Positions 21,969 through 33,710 of a DNA stretch of 64,000 nucleotides are shown in pieces. This DNA is from Strobilurus pachycystidiatus (Eukaryota; Basidiomycota; Agaricomycetes; Agaricales; Physalacriaceae). A program made the position numbers and the translations under genes. Positions within the stretch are counted from its first letter, which is position 1, and each line of letters starts with the position of its first letter. The notes below the pieces were generated by a model. It was not told the DNA's origin. It did no database searches and worked only from the letters and a program-made list of their open reading frames with translations. The stretch lies in the NCBI GenBank assembly GCA_019915135.1, contig JAHLMK010000015.1, positions 434,001-498,000 of the forward strand. Direction: 5' to 3'.

Positions 21969-22873
21969 TGTTACGACCTGATCCCGCCGTGACAAGGACT
22001 CGCTCACGATGGCGCGTCTCTACGCTCCGACCGTGGCTTTCCTGCGGGCACAACACACATATCTCCGGGACGCGTCCGTCCGGTCGCTTGGGAGGGATCA
22101 CGGAGGACCTCGACGGATGCTCCTCCGTATCGCCCAGAGAGTGAACACCCAGGAGACCCCGTCTCCTGGTGTCGCGCGATTCATCGGACCCGGTCCGAGA
22201 TGTGGCGCATTGGGATCCTTCGTTCGAGGAGTGGGGGGCGATACCGGAGTTACCGAGGGAGGGCATGGGGGGAGCCCTTGCTCAGAGGGAGTCAGAGTAT
22301 CCGGCAAGAGAATGCAGAAGGAAACTTGATAAGGACGAAGTCTGGCTATCTACTACAAAGAGCGTCTGTATTTATACGTCGACCTCTTTGATGAGTAACT
22401 CTTATTCTCGAAGGTTCCGTCGGGAGCGCTCCCGACACGTCGGGAGCGATGTGCTGCGGTAGCGCATGGTACCTTTGATCGAGCAAGGAAGGCGCGCTAG
22501 ATCGAGCACCGCTGATTGGACGATGGGCGGGATAAGGCGGGATGAAGCGGGATAGGGCGGGATGAAGCGGGATAGGGTGGGCCGCCACCCATGCCATGCG
22601 GGACTGATCAGAAGATAGCGATCATTGAGTCATTCCTCGACCCAATGGGGCGTTGCTCGTACGGAGTGGCGGGAATCGAGGGGAGGCGGCCGACGGATGT
22701 GACGTTGGTCCGGCTAGCGAGGCGCGGCGAGGCGCGTAGGGATCTGATCGCGTTCCATCGGCAACTCCCGTGATGGCGCGACCTATTCTTCGGGATAAGT
22801 TCTCTCCTATGTGGCGCACCCAATCTATAGTTCGTGCGCGATCTTGTGACAGGTCCACGACCGAGTCATGACA
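21969..22873 (-). repeat. 3' LTR of B1
   Basis: Terminal TG...CA on either strand, 905 bases. It holds the 18-base palindrome GTCGGGAGCGCTCCCGAC (22419-22436), a GCGGGAT-type minisatellite (about 22525-22575) and, on the minus strand, TATAAATA at 22369-22376. Confidence 0.9.
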
Positions 22874-22889
22874 ATATCCCCTCTTTAAG
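22874..22889 (-). promoter_or_regulatory. Polypurine tract of B1
   Basis: On the minus strand it reads CTTAAAGAGGGGATAT directly before the 3' LTR. It closely resembles the AAAGAGGGGGTAT tract of gypsy A at 61707-61719, which suggests a related reverse transcriptase primes second-strand synthesis here. Confidence 0.6.
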
Positions 22890-23660
22890 TTTCTCGTCCC
22901 GAGAAACGTAAGAGGAGCTTCCGTAGGCAGCGCCTTTTCGACTTTGGGAAAGAACCAAGTCCGAGTCGGACATTCAGTCGAGTCATCTCCAACGTGACGG
23001 GCCTCATACTCCTGGGGATTCTCTGGGGAATCCCTCACCCAGTGCTGATTTTGGTAGAGACCGAAAGTTTAATGGACAAGGACCCGCACGTTCGTTGTTT
23101 TCTTGATACGAGCCCAAGGCTGTGCGCTTCTTTAGCTGTGACTTCTTTCGGGTACAATGCGGGTCCCTGGATTTGAGTGGGTTACAGGCGCGTTTGTCAC
23201 ATGGCCGTGCATGCCTCTTCACGCCGGTAGGTCTCTCCGCTTGGTATAGGGCAGTCCGAATAGAGTTGTGGCGTAGGCATCCCGTCGTCCTCCAGCGATT
23301 TCCCGACGCCTGATCTCGTCAAGGCGCCTTATCAATGATCGCCGTTCCCTAGAGATCTGTTTGGAACGCCGCGCGCTCAGACCCCGATGTCGTTAACTTC
23401 TGCCAATGGCATTTCCTCATACTGGATCGTCCTTTTCGAGGACGGTAATTTCCTAATCCAGTGGAAGTTCTTAGCGCGCCTCCGTCGAATATATGTCGAG
23501 AATCCGGTTCGTCCCAACTGTCCAAAGCTTAAAGTTTTCTGACTCGGGAATCGTCCTGATTCCGGGGGATGGGAAAATAATTCCCAGCAGGGCCTCCAGG
23601 AAGGGATTGGAGTACAAAAACTCTTTCTGCGTCCAATTCCTTCCTCATCCCTTTTCTGCC

Positions 23661-24471
23661 ATGTCGTCCGTGTCTTCGTCGTTGCGTACGTCCGCTCGCT
23701 CGCCCACACCTCCGCGGGTGCCTACCCCTCGTCGTCTGAGCACTCTCTTCGTGTCGGCCCCGCTGGTAGTTAACAGAATTCGTTTGCTGTCCCGGGACGG
23801 TTTCCTGGTTTGGGTGCGAGGTGACATTGCTTGTCCTTCACCCGCGATTGTGGAGGCCTGGTCGCGCTGCGTCGGTTGCATAACCGAGGCCCTCCGAATG
23901 GCCTCGACATCGTCGAAGGAGATTACTGATCCCTTGGTATGGGCTTCACTAGTAAGCCTCCTTTCCTTTTGGCCCCGAGGTTGATTTTAACGGAGTCGTT
24001 TTCCTAGTTCGTCCTGTTTCGCTCATCGATCGCACATTTGGGGAGGGTGTTTTTTTGTCCGCCCTTGTCGTGGTGGGCTTTGACGCGCCCGTCTCCTTTG
24101 GCTACCCTACGGGCGTTCTCGACCTGTGCTTGGCTCCTGTTCGCCCCTCACGGTATGGTCTTCGTCTATCGCCTCGCAATACTTTACTAACCGGGACGTT
24201 TTCCTTGGATTCAGTCAATGCTTTTCCTGGGTCGGCGCCGGACACGACGATGTACTGTGTCAACGCCTTCGACCTCATCCTCCGCTATCTTTGGGATCAC
24301 CTCTCCATCTGTCGCCTCATCGCCATCCTCTGGGCGTCGGAGCGGGATCCGGCCATTGCCGCCTGTTTTCGTGAGTTCATGGCTGCGGAGGAGACCCCAG
24401 GATCGGCGACCCGTTGGAACATGACTTTTGAGGAGTGGTCCCGGTCGATGGACTCGGCGCGGGATTGGTGA
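23661..24471 (+). CDS. Antisense spliced gene in B1, unknown function
   Basis: Exon 1 starts at ATG 23661 (MSSVSSSLRTSARSPTPPR) and encodes a hydrophobic-to-amphipathic domain with FLVWVRGD and WSRCVGCITEAL. The last exon begins at 24215 after a CAG acceptor and encodes AFDLILRYLWDHL, then LIAILWASERDP and RWNMTFEEWSRSMDSA, ending at 24471. The acceptor is clear because the two element copies differ by a small indel inside the pyrimidine tract just before it. The donor is uncertain: GTAAGC at 23952 is the best match but leaves the wrong phase, while GTTGAT near 23981 gives the right phase. It runs opposite to the element, so its intron survives in element RNA. No known domain. Confidence 0.5.
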
Positions 24472-24954
24472 GGGATTTGGTCACCTCGAGGGGATGTCGT
24501 GGGGGTGTTTCTTGAATGCATAGGTACGGGCATGGACCCAATACGTCTCCGATAGTAGTTCTCGATCCGCGCCTCTTGTACTTTTTATAAATCTATGCAC
24601 CTGTCTTGATGTCGTCTGGTGTTGGTCGAGCGAGGAGACAATTCTCCTAGGTCGAGGACCTTTTGGTGATGCGTCTGAACTTGTCGCGTTCGCGCGTCGC
24701 GATCGACTGATTGCAGCGTGGTTCGTGGGATCGGGCCCTCGGCCCTGATCGCCGAGTGGTTGGGTTACCGCTTCCGCTGAGTGGGACCCCTCTATTTCTC
24801 TTCGCGTTTCCAGTTCGACCTCCCCGAGGTTCTGAGGACCGTCTTTCGTTACGCGGGGCCCTGTCGAATTGCCTAATTATCTGAGTCCTGGGTTGTCCAT
24901 GCCGAATGAATGTTATTTCCGAAACCGGGGGAGGGGTGCGTTGCGCGAGACCCA

Positions 24955-25911
24955 TCAGTCCTCCCTTTTGTCAAGGAAGAATACGACGTCGTCGACGTAG
25001 TGAATTTTGCGCCAGACGCCGTTGGAAGGGTTTTGAGCATTGCGTCTTTGTAGACGGGAACGACGTTGGAGTTCTTTTGAGAGAAGGTTATAACGAACCA
25101 CTCCATCACTAGTCAATGGTGATTCAATTGAGTATATCGGTTCGATGTGAGGTTCTCTGATAAACCCAGGGGACCGTATTCGTCGAAGGGGTTTCTCCAG
25201 GTAGTACTGGGAGAAATGGTGCAGGTGTCGTCGAGTTCGTCGTTGCGAGGCGGGGAGGTGTTCCCCGGATATCTGTGAGAATGTTGCCAGGGCGAGTGTA
25301 TATCCTTTTACAAAGGAACGGAGGAGGGGCCAGTCCTCCACTGTTCGAGATATTTGGTGGACCACGTCCATTATCCGTAGTACCCTTCGTGTTACTTCTA
25401 GGTGGGGTGGTGTCCCCTCCTCTTCGTCTCGTAAGATCGTCACCTGAGAGGAGACATATCGGAGTTGGGAGAATAACTGTATGTCGGTTTGGTCGAGTGG
25501 ATCGAGGGATGGGGTTACGTGCGAGGTGGTGCTGGGTACCAGAGTAGTTGTCGTGAACGGGCCTTGAGTTATTGATATGGTGTTGTACGGGCAGTAGGGA
25601 GACTTCGTCCTATTGTTACGACCTGATCCCGCCGTGACAAAGACTCGCTCACGATGGCGCGTCTCTACGCTCCGACCGTGGCTTTCCTGCGGGCACAACA
25701 CACATATCTCCGGGACGCGTCCGTCCGGTCGCTTGGGAGGGATCACGGAGGACCTCGACGGATGCCCCTCCGTATCGCCCAGAGAGTGAACACCCAGGAG
25801 ACCCCGTCTCCTGGTGTCGCGCGATTCATCGGACCCGGTCCGAGATGTGGCGCATTGGGATCCTTCGTTCGAGGAGTGGGGGGCGATACCGGAGTTACCG
25901 AGGGAGGGCAT
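24955..25911 (-). CDS. Sense ORF of B1, starting inside the 5' LTR (318 aa)
   Basis: The ORF opens with ATG at 25911 inside the 5' LTR, about 103 bases after the LTR TATA motif, and crosses into internal sequence at 25613. The first 99 residues come from the LTR and are Ser/Arg/Gly-rich. The internal part is helical and hydrophilic (QLRYVSSQVTIL, then SFVKGYTLALATFSQISG, then RRTRRHLHHFSQYYLEK). B2 has an ORF of exactly the same length at the same place. By position it could be a gag-like or packaging protein; yeast Ty1 gag also begins in its LTR. No homology to known gag is visible. Confidence 0.5.
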   Translation of the reverse strand: MPSLGNSGIAPHSSNEGSQCATSRTGSDESRDTRRRGLLGVHSLGDTEGHPSRSSVIPPKRPDGRVPEICVLCPQESHGRSVETRHRERVFVTAGSGRNNRTKSPYCPYNTISITQGPFTTTTLVPSTTSHVTPSLDPLDQTDIQLFSQLRYVSSQVTILRDEEEGTPPHLEVTRRVLRIMDVVHQISRTVEDWPLLRSFVKGYTLALATFSQISGEHLPASQRRTRRHLHHFSQYYLEKPLRRIRSPGFIREPHIEPIYSIESPLTSDGVVRYNLLSKELQRRSRLQRRNAQNPSNGVWRKIHYVDDVVFFLDKRED

Positions 25912-26507
25912 GGGGGGAGCCCTTGCTCAGAGGGAGTCAGAGTATCCGGCAAGAGAATGCAGAAGGAAACTTGATAAGGACGAAGTCTGGCTATCTACTA
26001 CAAAGAGCGTCTGTATTTATACGTCGACCTCTTTGATGAGTAACTCTTATTCTCGAAGGTTCCGTCGGGAGCGCTCCCGACACGTCGGGAGCGATGTGCT
26101 GCGGTAGCGCATGGTACCTTTGATCGAGCAAGGAAGGCGCGCTAGATCGAGCACCGCTGATTGGACGATGGGCGGGATAAGGCGGGATGAAGCGGGATAG
26201 GGCGGGATGGGGCGGGCCGTTGCCCATGCCATACGGGACTGATCAGAAGATAGCGATCATTGAGTCATTCCTCGACCCAATGGGGCGTCGTTCGTACGGA
26301 GTGGCGGGAATCGGGGGGACGGCCGACGGATGTGACGTTGGTCCGGCTAGCGAGGCGCGGCGAGGCGCGTAGGGATCTGATCGCATCCCATCGGCAACTC
26401 CCGTGATGGCGCGACATGTTCTTCGGGATAAGCTCTTCTCCTATGTGGCGCACCCAATCTATAGTTCGTGCGCGATCTCGTGACAGGTCCACGACCGAGT
26501 CATGACA
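25614..26507 (-). repeat. 5' LTR of B1
   Basis: It is 894 bases, slightly shorter than its partner because the GCGGGAT minisatellite is contracted. On the minus strand TATAAATA lies at 26014-26021 and the ORF start at 25911. The near-identity to the left LTR shows a fairly recent insertion. Confidence 0.9.
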
Positions 26508-27460
26508 CTGTGGTGGGTGCGGCGTCCGCAATGCGAGGCGCTACCAAGGCAGCACTGTGCTGCAGGAAGAGTGTTGCCGGAGAGCTGGCATTTTGCACGA
26601 ACATGTTGACTGAGTCAACGGCTTTTTGTGAGAGTTTGTCAATGGAAATCTGTATAAGATGGAATGGATGTGAAGGCTATTGAGTGCAAACCTGGGATGA
26701 TCATGGTAGACGGAAGGCAAGCTCGGTCGAGGGCTTACCCAGAATGACCCAAAGATGAGAATCTGTGAAAAGCTGTTTCATGACAATACAAGGAGATAAA
26801 CTTGTTGGTCAAGTGATAATACACCTGTTTGAGGACGTTAGAGAGTAGTACCAGCTTAACATAAAGAGTTTGTTACTGGCATGGACTTCACAAAATCCAT
26901 GTTGGATAATTGGTCTGAACACCGTATATTCAACTACACAACGAAGAACACTGCACACTTAGGGATAGAAAGTGGTCTCTAATAATACTGAATATACACT
27001 ATACTAAGAAGTATCAGGACCGTACCAGAGGAAATAATGGAATGAGAATCATTTTGAGTGGTCGGAGGATCAGGGTCCATCTTCCTAATGGAGATCAACG
27101 AAGTTTTGCTTCGCAGAAGTTGCATACACAAAACGAATTATCAAAATCTGATATTTCTTCTATTTGTAATATTTGTTGTCAGCACTTTAGAATGGAGGCT
27201 GGGAGTCTTGCAGTAAGGTCTGAAATTGTTGTTTTCTCTTCTCAGAGCATCAGTGGTGTAAGTTGAGCTCGAGAACCCCACACACACACTGCATCATCCC
27301 ACTGGTAAGGGTATCCGGCATCAAGAGAGTCAAAATAGATCACAGCCTTTCAAATCTCAAATATAAATAATAGACGTACACAGTACTCTATTTAAATATT
27401 ATGCCATATAAATATCCTGAAGTAAAGGAATACAACAAGTGAGCCACAATGCACATGCAT
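26508..27460. other. Host sequence right of B1, no gene seen
   Basis: It starts with the target copy CTGTG (26508-26512). From about 27300 it becomes similar to 12100-12360, marking the left edge of the second duplicated block. No supported coding region. Confidence 0.45.
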
Positions 27461-28950
27461 TTACACAATATGGGTAGTGTCCTTTTGTTGGCCAGTGTAC
27501 TGTACATCCGACTCAAGCTCAGAGTTGGGAACTGCGTGGCTTGACCGTGTGCCAGTTACGGTCCCTTGATTCGGATTATCACCAAACTGAATAGTTGAGA
27601 CAACAGTGCTAGCCACTGGGCATCTGCCATTTGATATCTGGATTGATGCCTCAACGCTGTTATTCATCCGCACAAGAATTATGGTCAGAGTTGGTAAGAT
27701 TGCCTAAAAATAGTCAATATAGCTTATTGTGTGTCAAATTGAAAATACACACTGCAAGATATGTAGAAATAACTTCAAGGATTGCCTGTGACAAATTGAA
27801 AGGACTGGACACAGCTGGATTTTGATTGTATAAAACTGTGAAAGTAACAAATAGAAGCTGAATAATAGGATTAATGTGCAGAGTCACAAAATCAGAATAT
27901 GGGTGGTACCTGAGTTCCAGCCAATATGCCTCCAGTTTCGACTAGAAGAATCAAAATTCTGGTAACTTGGGAGTGTTGTTTTGAGAGAAGCTCATAGTGC
28001 TGCCTATATCAGATACCAACACAGAGTTAGCAACTTTGGAATGCACAAGAATTTGAATTTGACAAGATGTTTTACATACCATGTCTTCACCGCAATACAA
28101 CCTGTTGCAAATATATTTGTTCCAAGTGATATAACAGTATTTGCCAGATTGAGATTGTTTGCAAACATTGTAATGCTGGGATTTAGGATAGAAGCAGTTG
28201 AAAGTGCTGCAGTTACTATCCAGAACACTAATAACAGATTAGCCAGACATATATACCACAAGAACACAGAATATTATCAGACCTGTATTGATAGCTGTCA
28301 AACCTCCAAAAATGAAGTGGAGCGGGACACTGTGAGGATACAGGATCCATGCTCGCCATATGACAATGCTGTCAGAAATTATCCACTGGAATTAAGACTA
28401 AGAATGTGATTTCAAGTCAATATAGATGCAACATACATTAATTGCAGTGGGCCATAGCTCCAGTATATCAACAATCTCAAGATAAGGCAAGGAGTGGACA
28501 AAACGCTCTTCAAGATCCAGAGTTGCATTGTTAACAAAATAACTCCTGATCTGTGCAAGCAGAAAAATAATGCTGGTGATAAAGCGTGCTGAGGTGGAGA
28601 TGGCAAGGAGGAGGATTGCTGCAAGGAGAATCTTTGACGCGCGTGAAGTGAGAGAATGTGTTCTAAAATACATAAAAGGATCAGCTGCAAGTAACAGAAG
28701 AAACAGACTTGGAAGACCAACAAAGTCATCCGAAGGCAGATGATAAACAACACAAGATATACACCTGTGACATTGTAATCAATCAGTAGTTAGAAGCAAG
28801 AGAACATGCCAACTCACCATAGAGAACAAAGCCAGCACCAGCAGACCTGGCCACATTGGTGTAAATAGCCAGAGCTCTCTCTGAGATGAATTCAGCCTGT
28901 GCCGGTGTGAGAGGAGCAATGAGACTCGAGTCCGATGAGTTAGAAGACAT
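27461..28950 (-). CDS. Multi-spanning membrane protein (paralog 2)
   Basis: This is the counterpart of the gene at 12353-13848. The start is at ATG 28950 (MSSNSSDSSLIAPLTPAQ) and the stop at 27461. Hydrophobic exons include ILLAAILLLAISTSARF, then FWIVTAALSTASILNP, VISLGTNIFATGCIAVKTW and a last exon with PTLTIILVRMNNSVE. An intron interrupting the codon after AINT starts GTCTG in both paralogs and differs in length (48 and 51 bases), which supports it. The two proteins differ mostly in the loop after the sixth hydrophobic exon, where the sequences are largely unrelated. Apparently intact apart from one junction near 28680-28740 that I could not fix. Function unknown. Confidence 0.6.
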
Positions 28951-30660
28951 TGTTGGGTATCTATCAAGTATCAACTGGGGACTCGGGAGTGCGCTCTCAC
29001 TTTATAAGTGCTCTCATCCTGTGATCCTATTATTCCTTGGATCACCCCATGATGCAGCTGCAACGATCATTTGATCATCACAATTTGTGGCGTACTCTAC
29101 CGTTACGCACTCTGTCTACTCAGCTGATTCGGTTCCGAACTTCCTTCGATGCTGTCCGCACTAAATCACCCACTGAATTGCTATGCACGCAAATAAGTTT
29201 GTCACGTTCTCTCATCGCTATGGCTTGTCACTGACCTGTCCGCCAAGACCTTGGTGTGGGCCATCATCGAATCCACAGCAGCCCATGTCATCCACTTGAA
29301 GTCGCGTCGATCACTGACCGGTTCATCGACACCCAGAAGGTTCCGAGTCCTGCCGACTTTCGTATCACGGCACTGGTCTGTTCTTGGTCAACTGTTTGCC
29401 ACCACTTGAAGTCACCCGGACACAACTGATGTGCGTCAGTGCATCAGGACGTGTTGATCGATGCAAAGTTCACTATATGCCTTGATGAACATCCAGAGAA
29501 AAACATACCGCGTACGGCTGCAGACGCACTCCCGGAAGCAACATCACGATTCTGATGTTGATCATCGCACTGATAGATGTCAGCGCGCGATAGATGAGCA
29601 AACAACACGGAAATCTATATGTTGATCTTCGGACGGTCTCCCAAAATTGCTGTGATTTCGTCTTACCATATCGCCACCTACACGACTTCTGTGGATCATG
29701 ATCTGCCACTCGAACACGTACTAATGCAGTGTGTGTCATGCTTTTTCAGGCGGAAGATGTTTTCGTTGAGTTGACCTGGGCTTGGGATCACGAAGACGAA
29801 GGACAACCGAGGATGGCAGACCGAAAAAACAAACGTCGAGGCGCCTTCTTGTTGATAACGTCAATCACAAACTTCTTTCATGATCAATCACCGCCTTCAG
29901 TCGAACGCGTACGCCGTACAGCAGCAGTTCATGTCGAATCTTTTGTGCCTGTCTGTGGCAAGCGTGATAGATGGCGCGCGTCGTTGAGAAACTTGGGGCG
30001 TTGATATTGAACGTATGCTGATCATCATAGTATGCATAGCAGTCCTCATGAACTGTTGCTACTCAAATCATCCGCCACATCGTCCGCCACGCGCATCGCA
30101 GACCTTCGTTCATGGATCATCTGCTACATAGTGCCAACCATCAGGCTCGATCAACAGCAGACGATAGAGCGACGACACAACGCCCTCCATGGTTCCACTA
30201 GAGATAGGAAACACGAACAAGTCAACAAGTGATATAACGCAGTCATATATAGCGAAAGTGATCGCGATGTTGTGAAGGCGTACACGAAGTGTCCTCACAC
30301 CGTCGAGTCTTCGACCTGCCTTGGTGGGTAGGCGGTGGCTCAGGTGAAGCTGAAGCCGAGTCTATTTCGTGGCTCGGTTGATGTACCACGGGAGGTCCAA
30401 GGCAGGGTCATTCTGCGAAGAACGATGTGTACGCTATACGAGGTATGGTCAGATAGAAGCCATTGCGTTCAAAGCAAACACTCACCAAGCAATCTCGTGT
30501 TGTTGTTCTTGGTAGAGGCGGTGACCAATCTCATCGATATCTGCAAATGAAAACGACGCCCGATCTTGTGTTCAGCGACGAAGGCCACGACGGCAGCCTG
30601 TGTCTTGAAGGAGATGCCTTCTCCCTGTCTTCTAAATATTGAACCATCGTTGACGTCCCC
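28951..30660. other. Left part of duplicated block, copy 2
   Basis: It parallels 13849-15640. Short open frames show no complete gene. Similarity is patchy, with indels. Confidence 0.35.
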
Positions 30661-30673
30661 GCCCCAGCCCCGC

Positions 30674-31530
30674 ATGCCCAAAATCAACATGCGGCTCCGG
30701 ACTCAGACTGGGGCTGAACGCCGCGCGCAACTCCACCACGTCCGCACGAGCTCTTGTAGCGCAGAGGTAGATGTTATTGAGACGTCGATGCCGATGTAGG
30801 TGAGTTGGACGTCAATGTAGATGGTAAGGACATAGCGAGCCTTTGTGTTGGAATGACGACGTGGACGACGACGGGCGTGACTAAGATGGTATCACCAGCG
30901 ACGCCTTGTGCGCATTCACCACCATCTTGATCGATACGAGTGGGCGGTGGGGGCGGCTCTGGCAGTAATGGAGACGGTGGCGCGCTAGTCATCGGCAGTG
31001 GGGGAGGCGGCGGCGAATGGTACGCTACTCGCTTTCCAGCAATTGGGTATGGGCGAATACGCAGTCCTACAAGAACTAACTGGGTAAGCGCGTCGTTTCG
31101 AGAGCACCGTGTCAAACACCGAGCACCTTTCGGAAGAAGCAGAAGAGAGGATAGAGATGATCGTCGGGCGGGGAGCGGAGAGGTTCCAGGCGAAAGGCAC
31201 CTTTCGATGCCGATACTGCAAAACGTGCATTTAGAATCCAAAACAGACAGCCATCCATCCTTGCGTGACGACCCAACTAACCTAGAAGAGCCCTTGGGCA
31301 CCCAAGCAGCCACCAGCCTGAGGGCGACGCCAGTTGTTGTTGTTGTTGTTTACGCGGCACAGCCCACTGGACCCGCCGGTTGTGGAAGGTGCGCACACGG
31401 CGATGTCATCGCCTCTTGTCAGCAACAACTTCGTCTGTACGTCTTGCCACGCTCTCTACCACCCCAATAAGCCGAGCTCACCAGGTAGCCGTTTTGGCAG
31501 GGCCTGGGGTAGAAGTTAGAACTTAGAGGA
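30674..31530 (+). pseudogene. Degenerate gene with CxxC motifs (copy 2)
   Basis: It begins MPKINMRLRTQTGAERR like the copy at 15661. Later frames give EHLSEEAEERIEMIVGRG followed by FRCRYC and, at about 31410, FVCTSCHALYHPNK, so the gene probably once encoded a protein with paired zinc-binding CxxC motifs. A GTAAGC donor-like site follows one segment at 31084. Several stops interrupt the frame. Function unknown. Confidence 0.35.
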
Positions 31531-33710
31531 GGGGCAGGAGCATCCGACCCAAAAGAGAGAGAAGATAAAAGGAATGCCGAGGCGGCCGCGAAACAATCCG
31601 TGCATGCCGATCATTGCCATCAAACCTTAAAAACAAGAATCAACAGTAATGATGGCGCACGGCGGGAAGGCGGGCGACGTGTTGCATCTATAAAACAAGG
31701 GCATCTTCCAAAATGACCTCAGTTAGGCTAGATGTTATGGCTGGCATCGCAATTTAACATATGGACTTGTCAATGATAGCCCGGTCAGGTATCACCGTTT
31801 GCATTCGGCAGGGGCAGGCGGCAAGGCAGACAACACGTCGGTAGGCAGCGACGTGCTTGGGCAAGGAGGACAACGCATCGGTAGGCAGCGACGGTCAAGC
31901 GGCGGGGGAAGAGAATATAAAAAACTATGCTAGGGTGCTACGGCAAAAACACGGCGGCAAGGCAGACAGACAGACGGCGGGTGGAGTCGGGGTGGGCGGA
32001 GAACACGCCTATCGAGCTCGGGTCGTGTCTGGGTCGTGTTTCTGTGGCCGGAGGAAACAATTTTGCCGCCTTTGGAACGGCCTAGATACACTGAGATACA
32101 TAATACTGAGACTTGCTGTGCATGGCGAGGTGGTTGACGATGGCGAGGTGGTTGTCGTCGTCGTACAGAAGAGAGTTGGCGGATGTCCCGATCGGTAGCG
32201 TGTGATGTTTGAAAGTCCCTTGTCTTCATGAATATTTGTCGTAGAGGACGTCCACAGTGGTATGGAGGAGGATGACGCGGGTCATAGTCGCCGGGAGAGA
32301 AGACGAACAAGCGAGGCAGTAGGTCTACCGAAATCAAGGTGAAGGTAGGTACTAGGAGGAGAGGTGCATCGGCAAATGCCGGACTATCTTTGCTTCTCAC
32401 CACCAGAGCACGACCTTCCTTGTTCCAAATACTCTACGCACTCTTGCGCGTCAGTCTCGAAATCGACTTAGGCAAAGTCCTCCGGTCTTCGTTTTATTTG
32501 AGCGCGTGTATAGCTTCATACTCGCCAAGCTTTCCGTTCACTAGCCACCGGTCACCACTTGGCACTTGGGTTCATCACTTCACGCGAAGTAGGCCAACAA
32601 GACATCTACCTGGAAATCCCATATCAGCGTCTCCTACTGTAAGTCTGTATCGGCTCTGGTGTAGAGGACGCGAGGTGATCATGGAAGGTCATGCGAACGA
32701 AGACAACGTCCGACGTCGAGGATTCAATTGCGCCTCTCCTTTCACTCCCTCAGCCATTATCTTCTCGGATGCATTTGCTCTAGAGCAAATTGTCTATTTG
32801 CGAGCCATCAGCTCGCCTCCTCCCCTCGCATCTTGCTGCCGGCTGTACGGATGACATATGCTTCGCATCCGCCATCGTGCATCTGTTCCGGGACTAACTG
32901 AAGTCGAAGGCTCGACTCTTCATTCATTCGATGACTCCGCCACCTACGGGGCTCATGACTGTGGGATTGAGCCATGGTCGTCAAGTGTGGCGGCGGCTTG
33001 AACTGAATATAAGACATTTGGGTCGACTAGGTCTGTTTCGCTCGTTTTTCATATGTCGTCGTTCACTCATTCATATTTTTATCCTAAGATTTCTTCTAAG
33101 TTACGTCTACCGTAACGCCACAACACGCCTGACCGATGTCGTGATGCACCAGTGCACAGTATTGACTCTTCCGTTCTCGGAATCGCATCGTTCTTCGTTC
33201 AAGTGTACGCGTCTGCGTCTTGTCTCCGTACCTTCTACAGGCAGATATCTTCTAAATCACTACGCACATTGACTGTTGACAATTCCGAAACGATGTCGAC
33301 CGTAATCACAACCCCAGACCCAACCCACATCCAGCTGTGCACCACTTTGATAGTAATACTCAGCGGCATCATCATGCTTGGTGCGTTCTAGTGCGTTCTG
33401 CGAGCGGATGTGCACGTCACGATTGAACCTACTTGCTCATAGTAAGCATCACCACTTCATCATCCTCCTCATTATGTCTCCATGATGCTCATGATCATTG
33501 AGCGAAGGCGCCGCGAGTCCAATTGCTTCTTTTTTATGGGTCGTAAGAAGTTTCGCCGCTTTCTTGACAGATTGCGAACCTCATTCGCTCTACTGAAAAT
33601 ATGTCTGTGTGAAATATTGCTAGCGATTGATCGTACATTACAGTCCATTCCATCTAACGTGTATGGGCTACGAAATATGGTATATTCAAAATCGACTGCT
33701 TCTCTTCGTC
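31531..33710. other. Right part of duplicated block, copy 2; no resolved gene
   Basis: A short tandem pair lies at 31821-31853 and 31861-31893 (period 40, sharing TCGGTAGGCAGCGACG). The open frame at 32660-32790 matches 16690-16800. Nothing else can be supported. Confidence 0.35.

Larger units (their letters stand above)
21969..26507 (-). mobile_element. LTR retrotransposon B1, non-autonomous, complete
   Basis: Two direct repeats, 21969-22873 and 25614-26507, flank 2,740 bases of internal DNA. The host repeat CTGTG is found on both sides (21964-21968 and 26508-26512). I orient the element on the minus strand for two reasons. A purine tract (AAAGAGGGGATAT on that strand) adjoins the left LTR, as in gypsy A. 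The LTR also carries TATAAATA on that strand. There is no protease, reverse transcriptase, RNase H or integrase; it encodes one sense ORF and one antisense spliced gene. It must depend on another element for movement. B2 at 38662-43208 is a sister copy. Confidence 0.9.

Noticed and set aside
22009..22329. Plus-strand ORF beginning MARLYAPTVAF, repeated four times in the window
   Set aside because: It is a frame through the B LTR on the strand opposite to the element; its repetition comes from the LTR copies, not from a gene family.
24055..24214. Coding sequence joining the exons of the antisense gene in B1
   Set aside because: The B2 copy has an indel here that breaks the frame just before the acceptor, so this part is intron.
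24955..25020. HYVDDVVFF at the end of the B1 sense ORF as a reverse transcriptase YVDD box
   Set aside because: No other reverse transcriptase motif lies upstream, and the ORF stops a few residues later. A chance resemblance.
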